Source: Aptenodytes patagonicus
Lineage: Eukaryota; Chordata; Aves; Sphenisciformes; Spheniscidae
NCBI RefSeq assembly: GCF_965638725.1
Contig: NC_134949.1
Location: 126,912,294 to 126,976,293 of the forward strand
Length of the DNA: 64,000 bases
Reading direction: 5' to 3'
Part shown: positions 23,123-34,854 of the stretch, piece by piece
How positions within the stretch are numbered: the first letter of the stretch is position 1
How the letters are laid out: each line of letters begins with the position of its first letter
Notes under the pieces: model-generated
Database searches by the model: none
What the model saw: only the letters and a program-made list of their open reading frames with translations
Told to the model about the DNA's origin: nothing
Made by a program: the position numbers and the translations under genes

Positions 23123-23670
23123 TGTCATGTCCCACCTACGAGAAGGGGAGAGTGACTAAGGTCTGCAAATCCCCTCGGTGTGGATTAAGGTGAGATAACA
23201 CTCAAGGTCCATACACGAACATCAACTTTAATGGAACGAACACTCTATAAGCATCAACCCTCTGTGTATTAATATGTCACATAAGCTAAGCGGCTTTATG
23301 AGAAGTTGAGGTAGGCCTTGTGTTACTTAGCAGCATCAAGGGCAAAGAGCGAGAAAGAAGAGAGAGAGAGGGAGAAAGAGCTGGGGGGGACGGGGGGGGA
23401 GAGAGATCACCAATCCTGGATCCAGTGTCGGACCTGCCAACGGGAGATGTCGGTGTGGAGAGCACCCCGAGGAGGCTCATGTGTGCCCCTATTTATTGGC
23501 CCCAGTCCAAGGTTTCTGGAATCTTCTCTCACCCTGGTTTCAGGAGTGGTTGAGACATTAGTCAGTCAAGGAGAGTGACACTGGGCCCCTCCCCGTGGCT
23601 GGCTTCTGGAGTTTTCTCTTGGGGCATTGTCTGTGCTCACAGCACAGTCACTTGGGCCTCGTCCCTTACA
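23123..23670 (-). mobile_element. Solo LTR inside an antisense CR1
   Basis: 548 bp reading TGTAAGGG...CATGACA on the minus strand, unrelated to the other two LTRs. Flanks CCAGG (23118-23122) and GCAGG (23671-23675) form a 5-bp duplication with one mismatch. Removing the LTR plus one flank restores a continuous CR1 reading on the minus strand (GDL to VTRDTEKAEV). A TATA-like AATAAATAGG near 23497 and ATTAAA at 23232-23227 fit a minus-strand LTR. A purine-rich GA tract lies at 23345-23405. Confidence 0.75.
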
Positions 23671-24050
23671 GCAGGTCTCCCGTTTCGTTCTGGAGAGGGC
23701 CCACATTTTCCCTCATCTTCCTTTTATCCCCGACGAACCTATAGAATCTTTTCTTGTTGCCCTTGATGTCCCTGGCCAGATTTAATTCCATCAGGGCTTT
23801 AGCTTTCCTAACCTGATCCCTGGCTGCTCGGACAATTTCTCTGTATTCCTCCCAGGCTACCTGCTTCCACCCTCTGTAGGCTTCCTTTCTGTGTTTGAGT
23901 TTGTCCAGGATCTCCTTGATCATCCATGCAGGCCTCCTGGCGTTTTTGCCGGACTTCCTCTGATCACTCCTAAGCTTGAAGGAGGTGATCCTTGAATATT
24001 ACCCAGCTTTCTTGAGCCCCTTTTCCCTCCAGGGCTTTGGTCCATCAAAG
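23671..24050 (-). mobile_element. CR1 LINE, endonuclease-RT linker
   Basis: Minus-strand CR1 ORF2 sequence reading [20 protein letters not shown] down to [10 protein letters not shown], open for 85 codons. This is the 5' part of the older antisense CR1 that the LTR and CR1 copy B interrupted. Confidence 0.85.
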
Positions 24051-27000
24051 GACCAACATAATACCATAAATATTCTTAAGGTCCTGCTGATCTTGTATCT
24101 CAATTTCATTTGGCGAAAGGCCCGAGAGGGTTAGCGGGTGTGCTGATTATCTGCTCTGCTCTTACTGCTGGCTCAGCTGGCAGCTGCCAGCACTGATTGC
24201 CGGTCGCCCTGGCAGGAGAGGGCAGAAGCTGCCATAGCTGCAAGCTGCCCTGGAGAAGCTCCTGGTTTGCAGTTTGAGCAGAAGCCCCGCAGGGAGAGAG
24301 AGCTCCAGAGAAAGCCGAAGCCATTGCTGCCAGAGGTGCTTACAAACAGGGAAAGACAGTGACATAGCAAAGCAAAAGGCTGCTAGGCACAGGACCCTGT
24401 AAGGTGCTTCCTGCAGGAGAGGACAGCCCTGGCTGTCCTTTCATCCTGCTTTGCAGGGCCTCACTTTGAATTTAGCCAGAGAGCTCCTCTGTAGGGAGGA
24501 ATGGCCAAAAGGTGCTTTTAAGGCCCGCTATGCTCCCGGCTCTCTTTGGACTTTACCCTGTGTTAGGAGCGGGGAGACTTTTGGCAGTGCTGAGGTTTTG
24601 CAGGGAAAATGCTGCTGTGCCAGGCCTGGCCTCAGGGACTCCTTCCAGCACTGACAGCTTTGAAAACACATGTTGCACAATGAATATCAGAAACAACAGT
24701 ACCATTTGTTCACCCCTACATTGCAATCAGTGTCTCGCTTCAAAGGGGTGATAAAAATACAGCGGGGTGCACACACTACCTCTGATGTGGTAAAGGTGGT
24801 GTGCTTCTTCTATACATGGGGTCTCCCTTTCCACTGAAGTGCAATAGGGACATATACAGGTCACTTCCATTCCGTTTAGGAAATTGTTGCTAATATCTTT
24901 TCTCAAGACTTTTATGACAGTCAGCGTTACTACTGCTACCAAGAAAGCAGTTGGCATTCATGGGGTGAAAAAATCTCTTATGGTCAGTATAAGAATAAAG
25001 CAGCGTTAATACTACATTTTTCTCTACTTCTCTCTGGAAGTGGGTTTTATCTCATTAAATAAACAAAACCCCAAACCTAAGCTTCTTTATTTAGGCATAG
25101 CTTGTAATGACATAAAGCTGAAGCAGCCCAGTCCTTTTGTCCATACCATCTGAAGTCCTAACCTGGTAACTCAGAATGAATTCGATAGAGAAGAATGAAA
25201 CGGTTGAGGTAGATGGGACTAATTTGCTGCCTCCTCATTCCTGTCAGCTCCAATACCTTCGTACTTCATCCGCTTATACATGACTTGCAAGGCAATTGCT
25301 TTAGTGTAAGCTCTCTGTTGTGGTCTGCTTTCTATTTTACCACGGTATTTGTAACTGTTCTGGTATTTGATTTCTATTAAAATACACCTCAGTCCTCCCT
25401 TCTCATGTAACTACCTTCCAGTGATCAAGTCTGCAAGCACGGAGAAATGAAATCTATCAGTAGTCTACCTGCCTATTTCAATCTGTTTACTCCTCAGCAA
25501 TTGTTTCCGTAGCCATTTCTTGCACTTCCACTCAGCTCTCCAGGCAATTTAAGAAGAGTGGAAATAAGGGCAAAGTAACAAGAGAAACTCCCATTTCCTG
25601 CTGGAAGCAGAATTAAATTCTTCAAGATAAGTTCCTCAAAATAGATGTTCTTCTTTTGTAATGAAAGACGGTCTATATATTGTTTTACAGATTCCATTTA
25701 TAATAATACAGCTTGGTTGTGGGTTGTTTTTTTTTTTTAATTCTGCATTCTCAGTACATTCTCATTCCTTTTTCTGTGAGCAGGTGGCTGAAGGTATGAG
25801 AGCTGATCTGGGTCTCTAGCCAGGGAAGCTCCAGCCTAGCTACAGGGGCCACCGATCCCTGTAGCAACGGGTCATGTGCAGCAGCTCTGCCCACGGCTCC
25901 CTCCAGTAGATCCTACCCCAATAGACACCACTGTTCCTATAAGCGCTTTTTTTACAGATGTTTCCTTAGACGGCATGAGGTGGTTTAACAGTCCCACTCT
26001 CCACCCCTCTGGAAAGCCCTGGGGAGAGTCGGAGTAGCATACTGTCGGCACCCCTGATCTCAGTTTTCTGAATGGAACAGGAGACTGATAGGCAACTCAC
26101 AGGGTTCCAATAAACGCCATTATTCCTAATTGTCTCCTGCAGCCGTAGCAATATCTATCTTTATGTGGGAGGCCTGGAGGCAGTTTTACTGCCCCCCCGC
26201 CTCCATGTTCCACTTGCTGTAGGTTTTTTTCTTCATAAGTGGCCTGTAGCACTCGGGTACCGTCCTGCTCTGGCTGGGGAAAAGGCTGTGCTGGCACAGC
26301 GGTCTTGTCTGCTGGTCTCTTTTCCTAAAGATACCGACTGTGATTCTCACTGGCTTTCTGGCAAGCTAGATGCGATGAAAGTACCAGTCTGGAAACTATG
26401 TAGTCATATTAGTGTGGCGCTGTGCCGGCGCTAAAATTTCTCATCAACAGGCAGGATATACTGTGCTAACTCATAGAGATGGCTTCCAGACCGCAGCTGG
26501 CTTACCTCCAGCCCTTTCTGAGTATGGCCGCAGCAGGGCTACACCTGTCTATTCCCAGCCATACGGCCATATCCTTCACAGCCTCTTTCTGTTTTGGCTC
26601 TTTTGGATATTACTTTTTTTTTGCCTGCCAAAGCTCAACGGCAGGTTCTATTTGGACTGCACCCAGTGTTGATCTGAATTGCTTATACAATATCCCAGCT
26701 GCTCTGTTGGGAAAACAAAGCATGTAAAACTAATAAAGGCAACTAAAAGCCATGATTATATCAGTCCTGAGAATTCTCCTACTTGTGTGGAATAAAGTCG
26801 AAGTAAATATCCATTTTTATATAGTAAAATACTATTTAACAACCCCATTATTATGTAAAGAAGTTACGAACTTTTCTGATCCCCTAAGACAAAGAGATCA
26901 CTCAGTGGCTAAACAGATTAGCCTTTTCCATCTGTGCAATTATGAATCATAAAATATACTCGTGCAATTTACTGGAAGGAAAATAAATACATTAATCAGC

Positions 27001-29639
27001 TAAAGGTTGCAATAGTCTGCATTCAGACCTCTGTTCAGCCAGCATGAAGGTTCAGCCTAGCAAAGGAAGGACTATGATGACATCCACTGACTTCAAAGCG
27101 TTTTGCTACATCAGGGCTTGAGGAGTTAAGAGCACCACTCTTGTTCAGTGGAAGTGAGATTTAACTGTCAACAAGGAAATTAGATTATCTTTTCTGAGAG
27201 AAGTGCCAGCAGAAGCATACGTAAGCATCTGTCAACTCATACATCTTTACTTCTGTTTGGTTTTGCAGACAAGAACACGCCCTTTTCTATTTCCTCTAGT
27301 GTGAACATTGCCAGAGGCTTAGAAAGCCAAGCTGCTGCCACGCTTGCTACCCAATACAACCATTTACTGGACCGTATCCAGCATCTCTATTTCCTTCTAG
27401 AAAGGAACTGGCAAAACGTCCTTTCTGCTGTTCTCTGTGAGGCTCTGGATTACATATGTTATTTTAAAAAATGGGGTTTTGTGTTATGTTCTTTAACCAT
27501 TTACTCCTGGCTGCAGACCCCTTTTTATCTCCAACCGACCTCTGGCCCTCCTTTGACAGTCTGCGCCCGCAGGCTGTTGTGCCACCGGCAGCACAAGCTC
27601 ACGCTGCTCCTCCTTCTCTCTGCCTTCTTACTTATTTGATGGCTTCTGGCAACTGCAGCTGCTGGTGGCCAGCACTGGCATAGCAGAGGGAGCAGCTGTG
27701 CCAAGTGTGGCAGCCAGCAGGTTTCTGCGATGTTAGAGGAATGGAGTAGGAGGGGCCTTTATTTTAATGGGAGATGCAGTTTCTACTTCAAATAGGAAAA
27801 ATATCAGGGGGTTTTGTGGCTGCTTGGCTCGTGCTTTTTTGCAAGTTGCGTGTAACTGAAGACAGAAAGGTACTCAGGCAAGGTTACGTTCTTTAAGGCA
27901 CTTCAAAAAGGCCAAGCCAACATCAATTTAAAAAATACGAGGATCCTGCATGATGACGATAGTTGTGATAATTTGGGATGGCTAATCGTGTATACAGACA
28001 AGTGCACTGTGATGGGTCTGACCTTTTCTGCTGTGAAGGGACAAATCTTCATTTGTGTGTGTGTGTGCGCACCGGCCAGAATAGATGGTGCCTGCCTGCC
28101 TTCCCGTGCTGGTGCAAAAGTGCAGCCACGATTCACGCAGATCCCTTTTCCTAGAGGAGCGTTCCCTGTCTAGTTTTGTCTCTGCTAAATGGTTGTTACA
28201 GGAGAAATTACAAACATCAACATACATAGATGCTCTGCTCTGGCTGTAGTTACCCCATCTATATCTGATGTTAGAGCGGGCTTTTCCACCCCAGGGAACA
28301 AATGCCCTCTCTGTAAGACAATGGCGTTTCCATGATACACATGCCCAGAATAACAAGGCTTGAAGTATTTCCTTGTCCGGTTCATGCACTGTCATACGGG
28401 GGACTGTAAACATGGAGAGCTGAAGCGGCTCTGGGACATGCCTGTTCGTGCTCCACCTCCAAGTGTTGAGCCGCTAAACTCACCCCTACTGCCCAGGGCA
28501 CCAGCCATTTCAGCTGAGCTGATGGGGGCTTGGGGCAGATGATTTTTCTTTTGGATTCGCAACGGACATGGGACTGTATTGTCAAAAAGCCACTACGCGC
28601 TGTCCTTTCCCCGAGACACTGGATGAAACTGTGGTTTGTCTTACACTGCATGACAGTTCTGTAAAAGCTGTGCTAATGCGAGACCTTTTGATGCTGGGTA
28701 GCGGCTTTTGCTTTTATCTGTGAACCAAAATCATCTTCTTAGAAGGCAAGACTGATACTAATCAAGAGCAGTGCATTAGCTTTTCAAGTAGGAACTTTGT
28801 AGCATTTGGGGAGATGAAGTGAAGACTTTTTTTTAACCTCTGATTCACTACTTACAAATCTCAGCTAGAAGGATGTGAGCCTGAGCAGCAGTCATCACCT
28901 GCCACTGACAAGCTTAACGGCAGCAGATTGAGCAACACCCGTCTGCATTTGCAACGGTCTGGTGCAACTCCGAGACCCTGGTTCTGCAAACGTCATTGTA
29001 AGGGAGACAGGCTTGTGTAGCGACTGGGAGAAAGTGAAGGAAAGATGCCACTGGGATCGTGGAGCAAAGCCAAGCACGCATCTAAGCGTTTGAAATGTGG
29101 GGCCTAAGTAATATCCTACTGGGAGTCAGGGAGTTTCTGTTATTGGAATTACTGGCATAGGCAGTGCAAGAGGAGAGGGAAGAGACAAAATAAAACTGAA
29201 CATTTTAGTGAGTGCCTTAAGCGGGTTGCTTGTGCCAGGCAGGTGATAAGACTCTACAAGGGACAAACAGTTATACAGATAAATTAAAACCTGCACAAGG
29301 TAACTGTAAGCAGCTATCCGGTTTTGGATGAAATAAACAGCGCAGTTACCAGCACTGGTGAGGTGGTCACGATAAAGAAATACACCTGCAGCTGAAAGTA
29401 CGCATTTACATAACAGCTTTGAAATATATGTGGGTGCTGAAAATGGAAAAGCACTTGCAGGATCACGAAACCAGAAGGCAAATAATTAATTTATTTCTTC
29501 TTCAAAGAAGTGCCACCTAATTTTTCTGTCAGTTTTCAGATGACCTGGTGCGTGATTTCTTAACGTTTGCGGTTTGGCACCAGAAATACCTTCGCGTATT
29601 TCAGGCAGGCAGCCGACAGCGCTGCAGTGAAGCACCTGT
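24051..29639. other. Intergenic between CR1 nest and SLC37A1 promoter, nothing recognised
   Basis: About 5.6 kb with moderate GC in parts (24.1-24.7 and 27.5-28.6 kb) but no splice-supported exon. It could hold regulatory DNA for either gene; the sequence alone does not show it. Confidence 0.5.
28053..28070 (+). repeat. GT dinucleotide microsatellite
   Basis: TTTGTGTGTGTGTGTGCGC, a short GT run in the intergenic region. Confidence 0.8.
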
Positions 29640-30720
29640 GCACACCCACCCGGGCCGGGGCTAGCGGCCTGCCTGGGGGTCGCACTGGCGATGCCGGGCA
29701 ACGCAGAGGGCGTCGGGCCGCCTGCGGGCCGCCACTCTGGAGCGCCTGGAGTGGGAGAGGAGAGGAGAGGCCGCCGGGGTGACAGGTGGGTCGGCGGGGA
29801 CGGCAGGCAGCACCGGCTCAAGGAGCGGCTTTTCTCTCAGCGGCGGACCGGAGGGGGGGCGGTGTGGGCGCCGCCGAGGAGCCGCCGCCGCCGCCCCCTC
29901 AGCGGCGGGGCCCGGGGAGTCGCGGCCGGCGCGGGAGGCCGGGCCGGGGGCAGCGTTTCGCCTCGCAGGCTTCGCCGGCCGTTACAGAGGCGGCCCGGAG
30001 CCTCTGCGGAGCGCGCTGCCGGCACGGACCAGCTACCGGCCGCCGCGGCCCGGCCTGGCCGGCCCCGGAGGGGGTGCCCGGCAGCCCGCCGAGCCGAGCC
30101 GAGCCGAGCCGTGCGGAGCCCAGCCGCGGCCCGCCCCACCGCCGCGGGGCGCCCTCCTCCGCGGCGCGGCGGGGAGGGTCCCGGGCAGACCGGTCCGCCG
30201 CACAGCTCCCGCGGCCGGGCGGCGATCCGCAGCCGCGCCCGGCCGCTCGCTCGGTTCGGCGCAGGCCAGGCAGGAAGCAGGAAGCTACCGGCGGTGGGAG
30301 AGCGAGAGCAGCGGCAGCGGGTAGGCTCGGCGGGCGGGGGGCGGCCGTGCACCTGCCGTGCCCGCGGCGGGGGCGGAGCGGGGGCGTCGCCGCCGCTTCC
30401 CGCCTGTGTGGCGGCGGCCCCTTCCCCCGCGGGACTGCCCGGGGTCGGTGGCTGGGCGGGGGCTGCCCCGGGCGCGGTGGCCCCGGCTTTCCGCCGGAGG
30501 CGTTGGGAAGACGGCTGCAGTGCTGCCGGGGCTCAGGCGTTCGCCTCCCCTGCCACCGCCCCCGGCTCTCCGTTTTCTTTCCTTCACCTTTTGTCTTGCT
30601 TTCCCCCTTTTATTTCTTCGAGGCTGGGCTTGCTGTGGGACCCGCTTCCTCCGCCCCAGCCGGCAGGGTCAGGCCCCGGACCGGGGGAGGATTGTTTTGG
30701 GGGGACCCCTAGATTTTCTT
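29640..30720 (+). promoter_or_regulatory. SLC37A1: CpG island, probable SLC37A1 promoter and 5' UTR exon 1
   Basis: About 1 kb of very GC- and CpG-rich DNA with GC boxes and no TATA box, about 4 kb upstream of the SLC37A1 start codon and the only such block between the two genes. A plausible donor, CAGCGG|GTAGGC, at 30320/30321 could end a non-coding first exon. Long overlapping ORFs in all frames come from base composition. Transcription start is not determined. Confidence 0.65.
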
Positions 30721-33700
30721 GGTAGCGGAGGGAGTAATTCTATGCTTGTGCCCCGAAGGGTGCGCGGCTGCAGGCGGGAGCCCGCTGAGCAATTGTAAGC
30801 TAGAGGCAGAGACCAGCCCTAGGCTGACATTGAACTGCCTGAAACCTCCCCGTGGGGTGCGAGTGGGGACTCCCGGAGGCCACCGCACCTCGTACTGCTG
30901 GGGAACGCCCGCCGGCGGGGAGAGGCGTGTGCTTGCCACCTTGCCCTTGCTCAGCTCCTGGCCTGGCCCCGCAGGACCGCAGGGTGAGGGTGTGCTGTCC
31001 TTGGCCTGGCTAGACATTTAGGGAGGCTGGGTGGCTGCCCTGGCTTCCACTGGGTCATCTGGTGGTGTAGTAGCCCCTGGTTGCGGTGCAGTTGGTAATG
31101 CAGGGTGCTGGGATGCAGGTGTGGATTCATTGTGTATTCACAAGGACTCTTGTCCCCTGTTGTTAAGCTAGGATTAACTGTTTTCCACTTTCTGTATTAA
31201 ATGGAAGGAATATGGCCATTTAAGGTCCAAAGCTGATGGATTTGGCAATTTATGGCTCAGGTGCTGAGCTGTTGGGTATTAAGCACAATATGCATTTGAT
31301 CTGCATGTGTCTAAAGGCCCTTGGAGTCCTTAAGGACACCCTGATGAGGACTTGGTATTACCCACTGCCTCTGCATACACAGAATTAATGTCTGCCCTCC
31401 AGGGGAGCTGTGTACAGCGGGGCAGGGGCCAGGCAGGAGCTTCGTGCTCTGTCTCCAGCGTGCGGCACAGCTGAGCCAAGGTTTGCAGTATTTGCAGTGG
31501 TAAAGGCCAGTCATGAAAGACTATATTTTCCTGAAACAGCGAGGGAGCTATGTTTCAGCCAGTGCAGTGGGAAGCCTGAAGAAGCAATACAAAGTTTGGA
31601 AGGTAAATATGGATTCAAATTAAGTACCAGAATATTGCTTTATACGTTGCAGTACAATGAAGAGGAAGCGAGAGTATTTGTTTTCGTTGTCAGGTAAAAT
31701 AGTTGCTGAAAATGAAAGAACAGAGAACCAGTTCGAGTGATTGAATTGGAGCTTGTCCTTGGGCTTCATTAGTAAAATGGAAATGTAAAGGATGTGTTGG
31801 TAGACTACCAGTTATGTGTTGTAGCCTGTTAGTGTCATTTCTGAATAATAGCTTGGTTTTAAAATCTGGTTTAATCTACAGCAGGATGCAGTCTTTATAA
31901 CCTGTTACCACAAGTTTTACTGCCACAAGTTTCTTTGCTTTTGTGGGGGAAGTTTTATTTGTTTATTAAAAGCACATGAATGTCAGAGGAACTTATGGAT
32001 ATATGGGGACAGACATAAGCTGTTGAAGAGTAAGTCAGCCCCTATCAAATAGAGTCAGTTCTCTAAGCTAACAGAATCAGCAGTTCTCTAAACGCTGCTG
32101 ATAGTCCAGTCGCCTTTGCTAGGGCCTTGTGACTCTGGATTTACAGCCAGGATATGCTGTTAGGAGGTGGTGATCTGTGCAGCAGGTGTGCAGATGTGCA
32201 ACCTTATGTGGCCACTTAGCATTGAAACCTTTTTGTAAGACGCATGAAATCTTTTTCTGCTTACACTAAAGCTGTTAAATAGTATTTGCTAAACAATTAT
32301 GCTTCTGTGATCACAATTGCCTTGTCCCATTATATCTTAAGGGAACTGTTTAAAGAGGTTTATGACCTCAGATTTTTGTTCTTTGCCAGCGTCTCAGTTT
32401 TTTCCCAGTAGGTATTTCTGTCACCTCACTTAAAGCGCGGTCAGTTAAATAATAGTTTCGGTGTTTGGGATAACTGTGAGAGAGGGGAGATGGGGCTTGG
32501 GATCACCCTGAAACAGATCTGTTACTGCTGGAAGAAAAGTTCGCTCTTCCTCTGGGCTGCTTGCGCCCACCTCTTCTTACCTTTCTTCTCCCACTGGAGC
32601 TATCCACACCTCATTTCAACCAAACACGAAATTACTGACAAGCAGTTCTTGGTTTGAAATTAGTTCAGCTGACCTAACTAGCTAGCTGTGGCTTTAAGGG
32701 GCAGTCCCACCTTTAGTCCCTGCCTTTATGCTCCTGCTGCTTTGGATTCATCCTACGTAGCAGTTTTGTGGCCACGGAGTGAGTTAGTATTCTCTGTTGG
32801 ATCAGCTGTTTTTCAGGGCAGGTTTTCTGGTGGATCAGCCATCTGAACCATCACGGTATGACTATAAGGTCTGACACAGAGGGAGGCAGGGACCTGCAGC
32901 TGGGGGTGGGAGAGGGGAGGAGGGTGTAGGGTTGCACTTTCCCTAACCTCTGCAACCTCAGAGAGGAGGTAGGAAACTCATGTTGGGTGGGAATGATTAT
33001 GGGGTTTGCTGATTAATTGCACAACCAGTTATCTGATTCAGGGCTGGGGGGGGGAGGAGGTGGAACATGCCAAACGAGATTAGCAAGTCAGTTCACTTTT
33101 AGGGGAGGAAGGTGTCAAGCTGAACCAGGACACTGTGGAAAAATTAAAGGTATGATAAAAATGTGTTAGCATAAAGGAGCAGACCCTTGATCTTTTGGTG
33201 GGATACTCTGTTATGTGAAGAGGTGGTAGTTTTCCTCCATTCCTGGGGAAAAAGCCTATGTGGATAGTGAAGCTTTCAAGTTGCCAGCTTTGACACAGCA
33301 GATACTGTTTGCTGTTGTCATTCAGCTGGCTGAGGAGGAGTAGTTTTGATTTCTGTAGTAAGATGGGGCAATAAAGATGAGAGGAGAGAGGCTCACACCT
33401 TTGCCTGCCCTGTGGCAGCCTCTAAAATTCCAAGGTTAAGATGAACCCTTGGTCTTAGCAGGTGTGTGTTTTCTTCAAAGGAGATTTTGCTTTAGCTCAC
33501 CTCCTGTTGTTTACCAGGAGAGCTAGTCCCGATTCCTACCAGCTTCCTATCAGGAGCATGGCGGTGGCTGGTGCTGGCATTAAGCCCACTAGCTGGGCTA
33601 CCGGGAGCATAGGGGTTATGTTGCAGACCCTGGTGTGTTATTTGGCATCCTGCTGGGGTGGCTCTGCTGTTAGCACCCAGGGAAGCTCGGCTTGCATGCC

Positions 33701-34798
33701 CGAGTTGTAGTCACGCCTTTTGCCTACAGTGTCTTTTGTCATCTTACTCAACAGTTGGCTCAGACTTGCTGCGAAATAACAGTGCGGCTAGTTCCTCTTG
33801 CAGTACCTGTAATAAAGGGTACTGTGCATCTTTTTCTGTTGAGGGGCTTCGGACCAAATTTGAAGAAACAGGAGGAACTCTGCAAGATTTTAAACCAAAC
33901 TGAATTGATGCTGCCACAGTCTCACTCTTCCCTGAATGTCACATATGCATGTGAGCCTGCCTTCTCCCTTGTGCTGGATGAGCTGGTGCAGGGAGCTCAA
34001 GCGGTAAAAAAACTTTTTTTTTTTTCTTTTCCAAGTTTTGTGATGATGTGGTGCTTTGTGCAGCACTGATACTGGGATGGAGAAATCAGGCTGGAAGGGG
34101 GACTGGTGGCAGCATTGTTCAGCAGCACCCACTCTCAAGCTGGAGGAGTCTCTATTCTGGGCTGAAAACACTACAGTCATTTTTTGAACAAATTTCAATC
34201 TCATGAATGTTTCTGATGTGTTAAAATAGATCTTTGTAAGGTGGGGAATTGCCTATTTGTAGTCTTTCTGGGACAAAAGCAGAGTGTTTTGATGTCAGCT
34301 TGCTTTGGATCATGTTCTAAGTGCATCTTTCCCTTGTGTCCCGTCTTCTTTATACTGTGTTGACTTCTCAAAATAGATTATACGTGATAAAATTCAGAAA
34401 AGGCTGCAATTTATATTGGCTTAGAGGTCTCCGTTACATTTTTGATGTCTAGAAGGTTAGTTATGGTAATTACTTGTCTCTGAAATAGATAATTGCTTAT
34501 TCAATTGTTGTGATTAGAAAATATTACAATAACTCAATAAGAATATTTACTTAGCAGCTTCTCTTATTTGAAGATCAGCAATTAACAAAGGCAGAGTGAA
34601 GAATTTGCCACGTCATGACTGAAGGAATAAGAAAAAAACCTACAGGGAGATAAACTCAGCAGCATATCTTCCAAGTTTGCTAACAGCCTACCATCGCACG
34701 GCTTTGGAAGGATCTTTGTTACGCTTTCTGAAGAGCCGATAACATTGTCACAAGTACGTAATTGTGTCGCCTAAAATTTGATACCAGCTGTAGAGTAG
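30321..34798 (+). other. SLC37A1: Probable SLC37A1 5' intron and 5' UTR
   Basis: From the putative exon-1 donor to the start codon. The last part is 5' UTR of the start-codon exon, but its acceptor is not clear. A 12-codon uORF begins at the ATG at 34614 if that part is transcribed exon. Confidence 0.4.
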
Positions 34799-34854
34799 AT
34801 GGCTCAGCTTCCTCCTGGAATTCGCTTCATCACTTCATTTTCACGAGATCAGTG
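34799..34854 (+). CDS. SLC37A1: SLC37A1 coding exon 1 (start codon)
   Basis: 56 nt of coding sequence, residues 1-18 plus two bases of Trp19. Donor GTAAGT. The ATG has G at +4 but T at -3, a moderate context. It was chosen because [10 protein letters not shown] matches the family N-terminus. The 5' end of this exon is unresolved; acceptor candidates lie between about 34554 and 34735. Confidence 0.92.

Noticed and set aside
29691..30725. Long overlapping ORFs in several frames (up to 344 codons)
   Set aside because: They lie in the CpG island, are Gly/Ala/Pro/Arg-rich, and exist in all frames because stop codons are rare in GC-rich DNA.
31410..31697. 95-codon ORF downstream of the SLC37A1 CpG island
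   Set aside because: No family match and no splice pair in phase with the SLC37A1 coding exons. It could still be UTR, but nothing supports coding.
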